From Adiantum capillus-veneris (lineage: Eukaryota; Streptophyta; Polypodiopsida; Polypodiales; Pteridaceae), in NCBI GenBank assembly GCA_014529385.2, contig CM043964.1, positions 2,901,497 to 2,965,496 of the forward strand: a stretch of DNA of 64,000 bases, written 5' to 3'. Both the position numbers and the translations under genes were made by a program. This document shows, piece by piece, positions 24,434 through 34,407 of this stretch. The notes under the pieces were generated by a model. That model ran no database searches and was not told the origin of the DNA. It worked only from the letters and a program-made list of their open reading frames with translations. The stretch's first letter is position 1. Every line of letters begins with the position of its first letter.

Positions 24434-24716
24434 ACGCCACTAGATGCCATCTGACGCACCTGTTGACCTCACGTCGTCGGCCCGCAGATAGCTTCCTCGA
24501 GAAGTTTTACGCGCTACCAACTTCACTTTATTGCAGAAAAAACACACTAATACTGATAATAGTGAAAATCGTTGCACTATGTACATGCTGTCCTACCTGT
24601 ACACATGTGGGCCCCACGTAACCACCTGGCTATGGAAATTGGGTAATCCTTTATTCGATGCACCATGCATGTGTATGTACATATGCGCAATCCCTTGCTC
24701 AAAACAACTCCTGACA
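24434..24716 (-). repeat. 5' LTR of element A, part 2
   Basis: Resumes with ACGCCACTAGATGCC after B and ends CTCCTGACA. It matches about 8164-8446 of the other A LTR. Confidence 0.88.
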
Positions 24717-25930
24717 ATGGTGATGTCGCGGCTTCTGCCGACACAGTTGAGGCATACGACAGAGCAGTTCAATCGGGAGAGGCAATGGGAGAAGTTCTCG
24801 TGGCTGCTACGGACATGAAAGAGGCAAATACACATAATACAACTGAGGCATGTATAGAGAAAAACAATGAGGCAGGGAAAGGCGTAGAGGTGCCCACTGA
24901 TAGAGCAGCTCAATCGGGAGAGGCAACGGGAGAACATTTCATGGCTGTTGTGGACACAAAAGAGGTAGTTGCACATGATACAACTGAGTCTTGTACAGAT
25001 CCCACTGTTGGGAATACCAAAGGTAAAAGTCCAGAGGTCCCTATGGGTCGAGCGGCTGCTACAGATACAGATGAGGCAGGTACAAAGAATGCTGATAAAG
25101 AGGCCAAAAATGGACATGAATATGAGAGGCAAGAGAGGCCGTTTCTTGTGGTAATGCCAGTAGAGATTGTTGCATTGCCTCCTGCGTCTTTTGAGGACAA
25201 GAAGGTAAGGGACAATTTATGCATCATACTGGATGTGAATGGGCTTCTCATAAGGAGGTATAAGGTCTCCTTCTACAAAGGAATAGCGAGAAGCAGTATT
25301 CCTGATTGGGCAAGATCAAGGTATCAGGTAGTCACTACGCCAAATGCTACAGGAAAGATGCAATTTGAATATGTGGTCAGGCCCAATGCATCAATATTTT
25401 TGCATGCACTGCTGCAAAGAGCACAAGTTGCACTATGGAGCTGCATGACCCAGGACAATCTAGCACTTTCTTTGAGTGCATGCTTTCCTAGGCTGAACAA
25501 ACAACATTTCCTCGATATTATCGGTCAAGAGGGGTGTAGAGAGGCGAGCTTCAATCTAAATGAAGTTCGTGGGATCCCTCCATGTAGAGATAACGCAAAG
25601 CCCATATTTTTCAAGTGTTTGAAAGACTTTTGGAAGCACCATCCTAAGTTCAACTCTGATAATACACTGGTGGTGGATGACACACTCTACAAGTGTCTGC
25701 TCAACCCTCCCGGGACTTGTGTCTGTCCTAATTCATTTGAACCAGCAGATATTTGTCAATCCCCAATTTACCTGGTTGGCACATTATTCCCTTGGTTAGT
25801 CAAGTGGACAGTCTCACCCAACCCTAATTCTTATGCAAAGATGAACCAGTTTGAAAATCCTTCGGACAATGTGTCTGCTCGTGTCATCAGCCACTATAGA
25901 AGTCAACAAGAAGTATGTAAGGAAGGTTGA
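24717..25930 (+). pseudogene. Cargo locus 3' half: FCP1/NIF-like HAD phosphatase domain
   Basis: The frame continues the 7305 ORF after the nest (24721 onward, DVAASADTVEAY). An acidic, repetitive spacer (two units ending DRA-QSGEA-GE) leads to a domain of about 240 residues (about 25140-25900). HAD/FCP1 features: motif I LCIILDVNGLL, with the nucleophile Asp and hydrophobic lead-in; the middle motif FLHALLQRAQVALWSCMTQDN; the late motif NTLVVDDTLYKCLLNPPGT with the Asp-Asp pair. In active FCP1-type enzymes motif I is DxDx(T/V); here the second Asp is Asn (DVN), which should weaken or abolish phosphatase chemistry. Family members dephosphorylate Ser residues such as those of the RNA polymerase II tail, or act as scaffolds; a role for this copy is unknown. 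Stop at 25928-25930. This half itself has no internal stop. Confidence 0.75.
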
Positions 25931-26900
25931 TTGTGGTTATGGAATCATGTATACAGCATTTTGTGCACTGAATGTACTTGCGATTACTATACAAAAAATT
26001 GACCTGTTCAAAGTTCTCTAAACTTAATGATTGAATGATGTAATTTTATTTTGGTGATATGATGTAATTTTATTTTGCTGATATGATGTTGTCATACTCT
26101 GATAGATTCCTGCTACATGGCACACATAATAGCATAGACAAGACCATCGGGCTATTATTACACATAGTTATGCTATATAGCACTCATACTACAAGAAATA
26201 CTATGACATAATAGCATAGATAGGGAGATTGGCCTCTTATTACACACACTTACGCTATATGGCACACATAGTGCTCTCAATATGTAATATAGCTCTTTCA
26301 CATACCACACAGCATATCATAGACAGGAACATTGTGCTATGTGATACACACACTTTTACTGTATAGCACACATGTTTCTATCTTACTACAATAGAGTCCT
26401 TTTATAGCATAGACAGGGACATTGGGCTATTATTACACACACTTGTATAATATAGCACACATAATAGCGTAGGTAGAGACAATGGACTATCTTGACACAT
26501 TACTTGGCTACATATCACATATAGTAGCATGTACACAACTCCATAACACCCAATGGGTAGCTATTCATAAGAGTGAGATGATTGTAAGAATGAGACATGT
26601 TTACCTGAAATTCATCAAGAAAGTGAATGGGATGCTCTTGATAATGTTTTCTTCCCAATCGTTTCCGACAAATATCTTGGATAAATTTTTTCAAGGTGCA
26701 ACATGTTCACAATAGTAACCTCATTATCTGAAATGTGTGTGATTCTATGCTATGTGCTCTGTGTGGTTGTGTGCTATGTGATACATAGCACAATGGACAT
26801 GTGTAAGGAGGTACTGAATGGTGAAGGCTATATAGAACATAATATAAGCCTGTTAAATAGGTATCATGCTTCTTCATAGGGCATGGCATTGTAAATGGTT
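25931..26900. repeat. Spacer between convergent T genes, TGCTATATAGCA-type repeats
   Basis: After a short direct repeat GATATGATGTAATTTTATTT (about 26036-26075), the region is a degenerate array of units like CTATATAGCACACATAATAGCATAGACAGG. Positions 26085-26678 duplicate about 29222-29837, including the end of transposase exon 1, and 26694-26805 duplicate 3880-3993. No gene is supported; the ORF at 26482-26715 is a shadow of that copied exon/intron. Confidence 0.7.
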
Positions 26901-28737
26901 TCATGTAGTTCCGGAGATAAATAATGTCTTTGAGGTAGCATCTACCAAATGCATGTCAAACTTGATTGCCCGAACAAGGTGAGAGTACAGGTTAGTAACT
27001 CCCCTATCATCAAGTAGAGTGTAGTGATTTGGGTCCCCCTCTTGTTGTTGATAATAACACCCTATGAAAACATAAGTGTTTTTATCACATTTGTTTTTCC
27101 ACTTATCTCTTAAGATGCAATCTGTCATCCACTTTCTCTTTGTACATCTCAAAAGAAAGAACTCTACACCTTCTGCATTGCCAGCGTCTGCATTGACTGC
27201 AAAGTTATCACCTTCAATGAGATACTCACTCAGCATATCCTGGGATCCCTCAAACATTGCAGCTTCATCTTCTGGTACCTCAGTCTCTTCTGCTACCTCA
27301 GAGAGTGGTTTCAATGCCTTATGTGTCCACTTTCCTGCATATGATTTGTTGGAACAAGTCCTCCAATGGCCCTTCATGCAAGCATCACAAAAACAAGAAA
27401 GCCGCCTGGTCCTTAATTGAGTAGGATCATGACGACAAAAGCCTGAAATGCAATGGAGTGATCGAGATCCTGGTACTCTCTCACAACCCCATACATTAGA
27501 CCTGTCCACTTCTGTCTCTTTTACTAGCCAAAATTTCCTGTTTATAGTAGGACCTGCTTTAGTGGATTGTGCATAAGAGCTAGATGCAGCATTGGACATT
27601 GTTCTCGTCAAAAATGCAACCACGTATGCATCTTGCCTAAGAACAACTCCATTACTCTTGAGTTGTTCATGTGTAAGGGCTCTCTTTATCACAGCGCCAG
27701 TGCCATCATGGCCCCCCCTTGCCATGGCCACAACCAAAAAAATTCCATGTCATCTCTGTACCTGTTAGTTGGTAATATCTAGCAACAAAGTAAAATGGCC
27801 TTGCAGCCTTGAATTGCGAGGCTGCATCATCTGACCACACCCAGTGCTTCTTGAAATTCAGCCTTTGGTCTTTAAGCCACTGATCACAAAGAAGAAAACA
27901 ATGTTGGACAAATAGCATATCATGTTGCCTATCATCGGAGATGTATAAATGCATATACTTGATAATATTGTCATCTTCGTTGTCACGCATGTACGTTATG
28001 TGAACAAGGATGGTGCATTGATCTGTATGCCAATGCATGGATTGTACTTCATTTTGCTCTTTGAACGAGTAATTTTCAGCAAAGTCTACTACAAATATAA
28101 TGGTATCTGAAGGAAACACCTTCAAACATTCTCTGTATTGATGTGCCTCCTGCCATCTGTAAGTGAAATTGTGCTCGATGAAGATTCTGATGTCGTCTTT
28201 TATCCTCCCTATCAGCTCACTTAAATCCACCTTTTTGAGTGACAACATCTTTCTCTTACTTAGACCATGCTTAGTTTGAACTTTAATGTCCTCGAAGACT
28301 TGCAGTGGAACTGTCTTTGTCATCTCTGCAAGTTCTCGTGGACAAAGGTTGAGCTTTTCCACACCACAGTTTTTGCATTGGCCCATCAAGCAGGTGTGTT
28401 TATTGAACATATCCTCCTCGGCCTTTGTACATACGCATGATTCCCACAACTTCGTGATCCCTGAAAACGAGTGCTCAATGGCAAGACATTCTGCATTCAC
28501 CCCATCTGATTTGCAAACATTGCATTTACATGTACATGACCTCCCATGAAAACCAAAAGCAGATGAGCGCATAACATTAAATGCATCTTTGAGATACATC
28601 AATTTGATATGATAAACACAACAGCAAGTATTTCGATCTTTCAACTTTCGCACGAACCAAGGCTTAAGCTTCTCAAAGGACCTTTGCCCAATTGTCACAT
28701 GTGGGTGGCTATCTTTAAACTTCAAGAAATACTCTGT
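26901..28737 (-). pseudogene. DDE-type transposase of T, exon 2 (frameshifted)
   Basis: Exon 2 starts at the acceptor GCAG/ACAGAG (28737) in phase with exon 1. The first part (TEYFLKFKDSHPHVTIGQ) and a Cys-rich block (NTCCCVYH, CTCKCNVC, GQCKNCG) suggest zinc binding. Catalytic-core candidates: Asp in IIFVVDFAENY (about 28093), Asp in HWVWSDDAASQFK (about 27825), and the HGKGG/HDGTGAVIKR block near 27700 with an acidic third position. The frame is lost in a run of seven G (minus strand; C-run 27712-27718): six G would keep it open. After it the protein continues to a stop at 26901-26903, with another Cys cluster (CFCDACMKGHWRTC). I recognise the overall pattern as a cut-and-paste DDE transposase but cannot name the superfamily. 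Confidence 0.75.
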
Positions 28738-29763
28738 CTGCTTGAAAAAAAATGCATAAGAATTACATTTTGCTATATATCACACATAATAGCATAGCTA
28801 CAGATGCATTGGTATAAATACACATAGCTATGCGACATAGCATAGATAATAGCATAGGTAGATAACTCAGCTTTCATTACATGCTCAATTTTGTTATATA
28901 ACACATAATAGCATAGATAGGGATTTTTAGCTGTTATTACACACACATCACACACGTCTGCTATATAGCACACATAGTGCTCTCATATTATAACACAGTT
29001 CTTCTACATAACACACAAAAGAGCATAGACAGGGATATTGTGCTATTATTACACATATCACACTCTGCATAACACACATAATAGCATAGACATGGATACC
29101 GTGCTACTATTACACTAACATCTGCTATGTAGCACACATAGTGCTCTCATAATATTATAAAATCTGATAGCACACATAATACCATAGATAGGTATATTGT
29201 GCTATTGCTATATAGCAGACATGATGTTGTCATACTCTGATAGAGTCCTGCTACATGGCACACATAATAGCATAGACAGGACCATCGGGCTATTATTACA
29301 CATAGTTATGCTATATAGCACTCATACTGTAAGAAATACTATGACATAATAGCATAGATAGGGACATTGGCCTCTTATTACACACACTAATGCTATATGG
29401 CACACATAGTGCTCTCAATATGTAATATAGCTCTTTCACATACCACACATCATATCATAGACAAGAACATTGTGCTATTCTTACACACACTTTTACTGTA
29501 TAGCACACATGTTGCTATATTACTACAATAGAGTCCTTTTACATGGAACACTTATAGCATAGACAAGGACATTGGGCTACACTTGTGCAATATAGCACAC
29601 ATAATAGCGTAGGTAGAGACAATGGACTATCTTGACACATTACTTGGCTACATATCACATATAGTAGGATGTACACAACTCCATAACACGCAATGGGTAG
29701 CTATTCATAAGAGTGAGATGTTTCACTTGAGAGTTATTCATTGTAAGAATGAGACATGTTTAC
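28738..29763 (-). repeat. Intron of the transposase gene, repeat-filled
   Basis: On the minus strand the donor is CAG/GTAAAC (intron begins 29763) and the acceptor TTTCAAGCAG/ACAG (ends 28738); exon phases agree (0/0). The intron is mostly the TGCTATATAGCACACATAATAGCATAG array, the same repeat type as in the cargo-locus intron. Confidence 0.75.
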
Positions 29764-30750
29764 CTGAGATTCATCAAGTAAGTGTATGGGATGCTCTTGA
29801 TAATGTTTTCTGCCCAATCATTTCCGACAAATATCTTTCTTATTTGGAGACACCCTACTGTGCTCTATCCAAAATGTAATAATTGTCTGCTTCAATTCCT
29901 CCGATAAGGACCGAGCATTTCCAGACTTCCTTTTGCATAAGTCGAACCTCAGTGTACTTGACATAGGATCACTGTCAAGTCTACCCAAAGCTGAATATAA
30001 ATTCCTTGGATGAACATTTAATAGCTTTTCCACTTTATGTAGAGTAACACCTCTACCTTGGATCCCATTATCATGCAGTAATCCATTCACTAGCATGCTA
30101 AATGTGCTTCGTTTTAAAAACATCTCGTCAGCTGATTTTGGAATCTTTAATTCCTGTAAGGAGACCTTGAGTGCAAAAATAAGGCCATTTGCACGAAGAT
30201 ACAAATATTCACACAATGGCAAGATTCTATCATCATTGAAAACACCTTGAAGAATTGCATTCTTATCTTCTTTCCCGTAACTATGCAACTGTCTCACAAT
30301 GTGCTGAACAATATTCTGAATAGTATGTTGCTTCTTGTCTTCCTTTGTGTGTACATTGACGTTCTCCCTATGACAATCTTCCGCTCCAATGTTGACGCTT
30401 GGTTGTACTTGCTTTCTTGCACGACATCGCTTTCTGTACTCACGTTTAGCCTGTGCTTCATACTTCCTCACTGCAATAATTTCATCCTCATTTAGACAAG
30501 CCTTTCTCTTGGAGTGCACCTGCGTATGAATGGTGTCTATTCCATGTGCCTCATCATAAAGTCCGTCGTCCACCATCCTGGAACAGTCTACAGTAGTTTG
30601 AAATGAATGAAGTCGTAAAAAACTTCTTGATTGTAATAGTGAACTGAAATCCAGTTGTGCTGCATTGTTGAGTTCAAGAAGCTCCATTGCTGCTTGTGAG
30701 GAGGTATGAGCTGGAACCAAAGCAAGAGGAAGGGAGTCTCCATCATCCAT
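29764..30750 (-). pseudogene. DDE-type transposase of T, exon 1 (N-terminal, DNA-binding part)
   Basis: ATG at 30750 (MDDGDSLPLALVPAHTSS) opens 329 codons up to a good donor at 29764/29763. The region is polar; a basic stretch (KREYRKRCRARKQ) is followed by a probable helix-turn-helix (VEKLLNVHPRNLYSALGRL, about 30000) and a second helical block. One nonsense codon, TGA 29818-29820, sits where Arg (CGA) would fit; the frame then continues KHYQEHPIHLLDESQ to the splice donor. Joined to exon 2 the protein would be about 940 residues. It is transcribed toward the cargo locus, with a GA-rich tract just upstream. Confidence 0.7.
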
Positions 30751-30966
30751 ATTCTGAACAAGAGAGTAGGAGAGAGAGAGAGATGGAGATGGGCATTGGA
30801 GGTCATCAAAGAGAGAGAGAGACAGAGAGAGAGAGAGAGAAAGGGAGAGAGAGGGAGAGGTCCACCCGTGCTAACCGCTCCATGTCTTTCAATCCGAGTA
30901 GTGGAGTCGTGAAGTCAGTTATATTACCTATATTCTTTTAAAAATTATTGACTTAAAATCCCAGCT
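30751..30966 (-). promoter_or_regulatory. Probable transposase promoter region with GA tract
   Basis: A GAGAGA-rich purine tract covers about 30767-30860 (CT-rich on the coding strand). It mirrors the CT tract at the other end of T. Nothing else is recognised; promoter role is inferred. Confidence 0.35.
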
Positions 30967-30986
30967 ATGGTGCCATCCATCGCATC

Positions 30987-31014
30987 ATACTTGGTGTCCA
31001 TGGACACCAAGTAT
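30987..31014. repeat. Subterminal 28-bp perfect palindrome of T
   Basis: The central 20 bases are TTGGTGTCCATGGACACCAA, and four more bases pair on each side. It lies 26 bp inside the right end. Such subterminal inverted repeats can be transposase-binding sites; no equal palindrome is visible at the left end. Confidence 0.6.
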
Positions 31015-31020
31015 TTAGAC

Positions 31021-31040
31021 ACCATTCTATGCTTTCACCC
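31021..31040 (-). repeat. Right terminal inverted repeat of T
   Basis: ACCATTCTATGCTTTCACCC is the inverted counterpart of 2035-2054. It is followed by the GGCA duplication (31041-31044). Confidence 0.8.
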
Positions 31041-32579
31041 GGCAACATTTGCTCAAGATATTGGTCGATCTATTGCTGAGAATATGCGTAACACGCTTGA
31101 TAGAGAGACAAGAAGTAAGGTAGTACAAATAGCCAAGCTCACACAAAAATTTAGTGGAGACGGGGATGTGAGAAAGCATATCGAAGTGCTTGAACAAATA
31201 TGAGATTCTCTAGGAGAACACAATGACCAACATAAGAGTAATGCTTTAAGCCTAACCTTAAGTGGGAAGGCAAGGGATTGGTATAGAACCCTAGGGGTGG
31301 AAGAAAAAACGGTTTACCCTACTCTTAGGAGACTATTCTTGAAAGAATACATACGAGAGGGAGTGCTTTGGGGTGTAGCTTCTCAGCTCCAAAAATCCCA
31401 ACGAGAGGAAGGAGAGTCGGTGAGAGACTTTATTAGTCGCTTGAAGCATTTGAATTCTCCTTATAATCCAAATGAGCACTTCAATAATGTGAAATCACAC
31501 TCCACTGAACAATAGGAATCCGCAGACTTACACCCTTCATCTGAACATTTCAAATCCTATACCAAAGAGGAACGTAAGGTTGTGTATACAAAGGGTCAAA
31601 GAAAACCTATCGATGGGAGCAATGGAGTCTATGACGGTCCAGCGATAGTTAAGGAAATAGAGTTAGCAGATCTAGGAGAAGAGTCTAAACCTGTTTTCAT
31701 TGCCCAAGATTTGATCGTGACTGAGGAGTGTGTACTTAAACAACTTCTCAAGGAATTCAGGGATATATTTTCTTGGACATATCATGATATGAAAGGTGTT
31801 CCACCTTCCGTGGTGCAACACACAATCCCCATGAATAGCATGGCTAAACCAGTTCAGCAACGACCCTACCCAATGAATCCTAAATATGAAAAACTCGTTC
31901 AAGAAGAGATTGAGAAGCTTGTGGAATGCGGATTCATATACCCTATTGAGCACTCAAAATGGGTGTCTCCAATAGTGATTGTGCCAAAAAATAATGGGAA
32001 GCTCAGAGTGTGCGTGGATCTCAAGAAGATCAATGCCGCCACTAGGAGGGACCATTACCCCTTGCCATATTCAGAACATGTGCTTGAAAGAGTTACAGGG
32101 AAGGAAGCTTATAGCTTTTTAGATGGGTACTCTGGCTACAATCAAATCACAATTGCGCTGGAGGACCAAGCTAAAACAACCTTTATAAACGAATTTGGAG
32201 TGTTCGCATTTCGTGTTATGGCTTTTGGCTTAACCAATGTCCCTGCTACCTTGCAAAGATTAATAAACATTGCTTGTAGAGAATATTTAAAGGAGTTTTG
32301 TAAAGCTTTCCTAGATGACCTTTGTCCTCTTGGAAAGAACATCTATCATGCTTACGAAAAGTGTTTGAGAAGTGTAAATTATATCGCATCTCCTTAAACC
32401 CTTTCAAATGCCAATTTTGGGTTAAACATGGAGTCATTTTAGGACATATAGTGTCCAAAAATGGAATATCCACAGATGAGAGTAAAATTAAAGCCATTGC
32501 TGAATTGCCACCACCTACAAACTATAAAGGAGTTCAAAGGTTCATGGCCATGTTTGTTATTACCGACGGTTTATTTTAA
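31041..32579 (+). pseudogene. Family-C gag 3' part fused to reverse transcriptase
   Basis: In frame from the T boundary: gag (AENMRNTLDRE, KLTQKFSGDGDVRKHIE) with TGA at 31201-31203, then TAG at 31513-31515 just after a deletion that fuses gag to the pre-RT linker. RT motifs follow: WVSPIVIVPK, FLDGYSGYNQI, and FCKAFLDDL as the catalytic DD site. A short deletion right after the DD site (about 32325) shifts the frame; RT sequence continues in another frame to 32579 (CQFWVKHGVILGHIVSKNGI). The minus-strand copy E shows the unbroken order at this point. Confidence 0.8.
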
Positions 32580-33370
32580 ACTTTGCCGAGATAGCTCATC
32601 CTTTGTATAAGCTTCTTATTGAGTTCCAATGAACTGTGGAGTGTGACCATGCTTATGAGTCATTGAAAAAGACCTTGACTAGCACTCCTATTCTACGAGT
32701 GCCCGATTGGAATGTAATTTTCCATGTGCATATTGATGCATCGAACTTTGCTATTGGGTGTGTTCTAGCTCAACCAGGAGAACATAAACTAAACTACCCC
32801 ATTAGCTTTGCAAATCGTCAATTGAATGATGCCGAGAGAAACTACACCACTATAGAGCAAGAAGGTTTAGGTATGATTTATGCAGTGAAGAAATTTTGCT
32901 ACTACCTTCTGGCCAACAAGTTTGTGTTCTATGTTGATCATCAAGCCTTGTTGTATCTAGTAAATAAACCTTGTTCCACGGGAAGAATTACACGATGGTT
33001 GCTAATTCTCCTTGAGTTTGATTTTATCGTTGTGGTGAGACCTGGTAAAAGACATGTCATGGCGGATCATTTGTCTCGCATACCCAATGGTGAAGCCCCT
33101 ACTGGAGTCGATGATGAGTTGCCCAATACTTCTCTATTCCTAGTCAAAACCATATCTGAATGGAGTGAGAAGATTGTGAAATTTATAGTTAATGGTTCTC
33201 CACCCAAAGAGCTTCGTAAAGACATAGCTCAAAAACTATTAAAAGAATATGAACCTTACTCTTTTATTGCAGGAACTCTCTACAGGCTAGGGAAGGATGA
33301 TATTCTTAGACGTTGTGCCTGTGAGGATGAGTATTTATACATACCGCAAGAGAAGCCCACATGGATATAG
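32580..33370 (+). pseudogene. Family-C RNase H and connection domain
   Basis: This frame includes HIDASNFAIGCVLAQPG, the canonical first RNase H Asp context; TTIEQEGLGMIYAVKKF with Glu; and FVFYVDHQALLYL with Asp. It ends in a frameshift into the integrase frame (33361-33370). Unlike A and B, this family keeps the canonical D-A-S RNase H and shows no second RNase H. Confidence 0.8.
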
Positions 33371-34407
33371 CCGGAGGACATTTCTCAGGGGAACTAACAG
33401 CTAGAAAGGTGTTGGAATCAAGCTATTGGTGGCTAACCTTATTTAAGGATACATCATTTTTTGCAAAAGGATGTGATGAATGCAAACGTTACAATATCAC
33501 ACAACAAAAGGATAGGATGCCCTTACATCCTCTTAAAGTGACTCAACCATTTGAAAAATGGGGTTTCGACTTTGTAGGCACAATTAGTCCGACAGCTCGT
33601 AGCACTCAATCTCAATATATTATCGTTGCCACTGACTATGTAACAAAGTGGACGGAAGCCAAGGCGACACGTAAGGCCAATGCAAGGTCAACTGCTACCA
33701 AGTTTCTCTTTGAGAACATTATTACAAGATTTGGTTGTCCCTTTGAGATTGTGAGTGACAATGGTACTCATTTTATAAATGGAGTAATAAAAGAACTCAC
33801 TACCAAATTTATGATAGCTCACCATAAGTCCACACCTTATTATCCACAAGCAAATGGCCAAGCTGAGAGCACCAACAAGGCCTTAATCTCTATCTTGACC
33901 AAAACGGTGGAAGCTCATCGCACAGATTGGGATTTAAAGCTTACATCAGCTCTATGGGCTTATCGTAGTGCATACAAAGTTGCCATTAACTGCACACCGT
34001 TTAAGATGGTGTATGGCCAAGAAGCGGTTATGCCATTGGAGTTTGTCGTTCCTAGTCTTCGAGTAGCTTCTCAAGAAGGTAGGGATGGTAACCCCTTAGT
34101 TGAGCGATTATATATCCTTGAAAGGCTAGATGAAGAGAGGCAATTATCTATGCAAAATGCACTTGTGGAGAAAGATAGGAGGAAGAAATGGTTTGACCAT
34201 CATCTAAAGAACAAAGATATCAATGTTGGTGATGAAGTCCTTATCTATGAAGTGCTCAATGGGAGAAAAGTTAAAAGATACCATCATCCTTTAAGCCAAG
34301 AGGAGCTACGTGCCATCCATACAAAAAAGGCAGCCAAGTCACAAACAGAATTGAAGAGAATACAAGCTCAAGCTGAGGCTAAGGAGCGACAACAACACAT
34401 AAGATGA
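33361..34407 (+). pseudogene. Family-C integrase
   Basis: An H-H-C-C zinc region (AGGHFSGELTARKVL ... CDECKRYN) is followed by the DDE core: FVGTISP and VATDYVTKW (first Asp), FEIVSDNGTHF (second Asp), YYPQANGQAESTNKAL (Glu). The C-terminal tail is charged (KAAKSQTELKRIQAQAEAK). The frame is open throughout, but it depends on upstream frames that are broken. Confidence 0.85.

Larger units (their letters stand above)
7306..24716 (-). mobile_element. Ty3 Tat-like LTR retrotransposon A (contains B)
   Basis: The element reads on the minus strand: 5' LTR at right (14860-15723 plus 24434-24716, split by B), leader, gag-pol (13795 down to about 8475), 3' LTR at left (7306-8446). LTRs start and end TGTCAG...GCTCACA on the element's own strand. 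About 8.7 kb remains once B is removed. It is inserted in the cargo gene of T. Coding is disabled by several stops and frameshifts. Confidence 0.9.
2035..31040. mobile_element. DNA transposon T with TIRs, transposase and cargo locus
   Basis: Boundaries: the left end reads GGGTGAAAGCATGAATAGGT and the right end, reverse-complemented, GGGTGAAAGCATAGAATGGT, a roughly 20-bp inverted repeat with one displaced base. It is flanked by 4-bp GGCA duplications, and the insertion splits a family-C gag frame. Content: a minus-strand DDE transposase gene (30750-26901), a plus-strand multi-exon cargo locus (2687-7305 continuing at 24721-25930), and introns rich in TGCTATATAGCA palindromes. Ty3 elements A and B (7306-24716) inserted later; without them T is about 11.6 kb. 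A 4-bp duplication is known for several eukaryotic cut-and-paste superfamilies (for example Sola, Academ, Ginger); I cannot assign T to one by eye. Both gene sets carry stops or frameshifts, so this copy is probably inactive. Confidence 0.85.

Noticed and set aside
24593-25132. 179-codon minus-strand ORF opposite the phosphatase-domain gene
   Set aside because: Shadow of the repetitive acidic spacer; it begins inside Ty3 LTR sequence.
26482-26715. ORF MDYLDTLLGYISHI, repeated at 29622
   Set aside because: Antisense of the duplicated transposase intron/exon block; the repetition comes from the DNA duplication, not from a gene pair.
2035-31040. T as a Helitron or Maverick/Polinton
   Set aside because: It has TIRs and a 4-bp duplication (Helitrons have neither), and there is no sign of a family-B polymerase, packaging ATPase or capsid gene.
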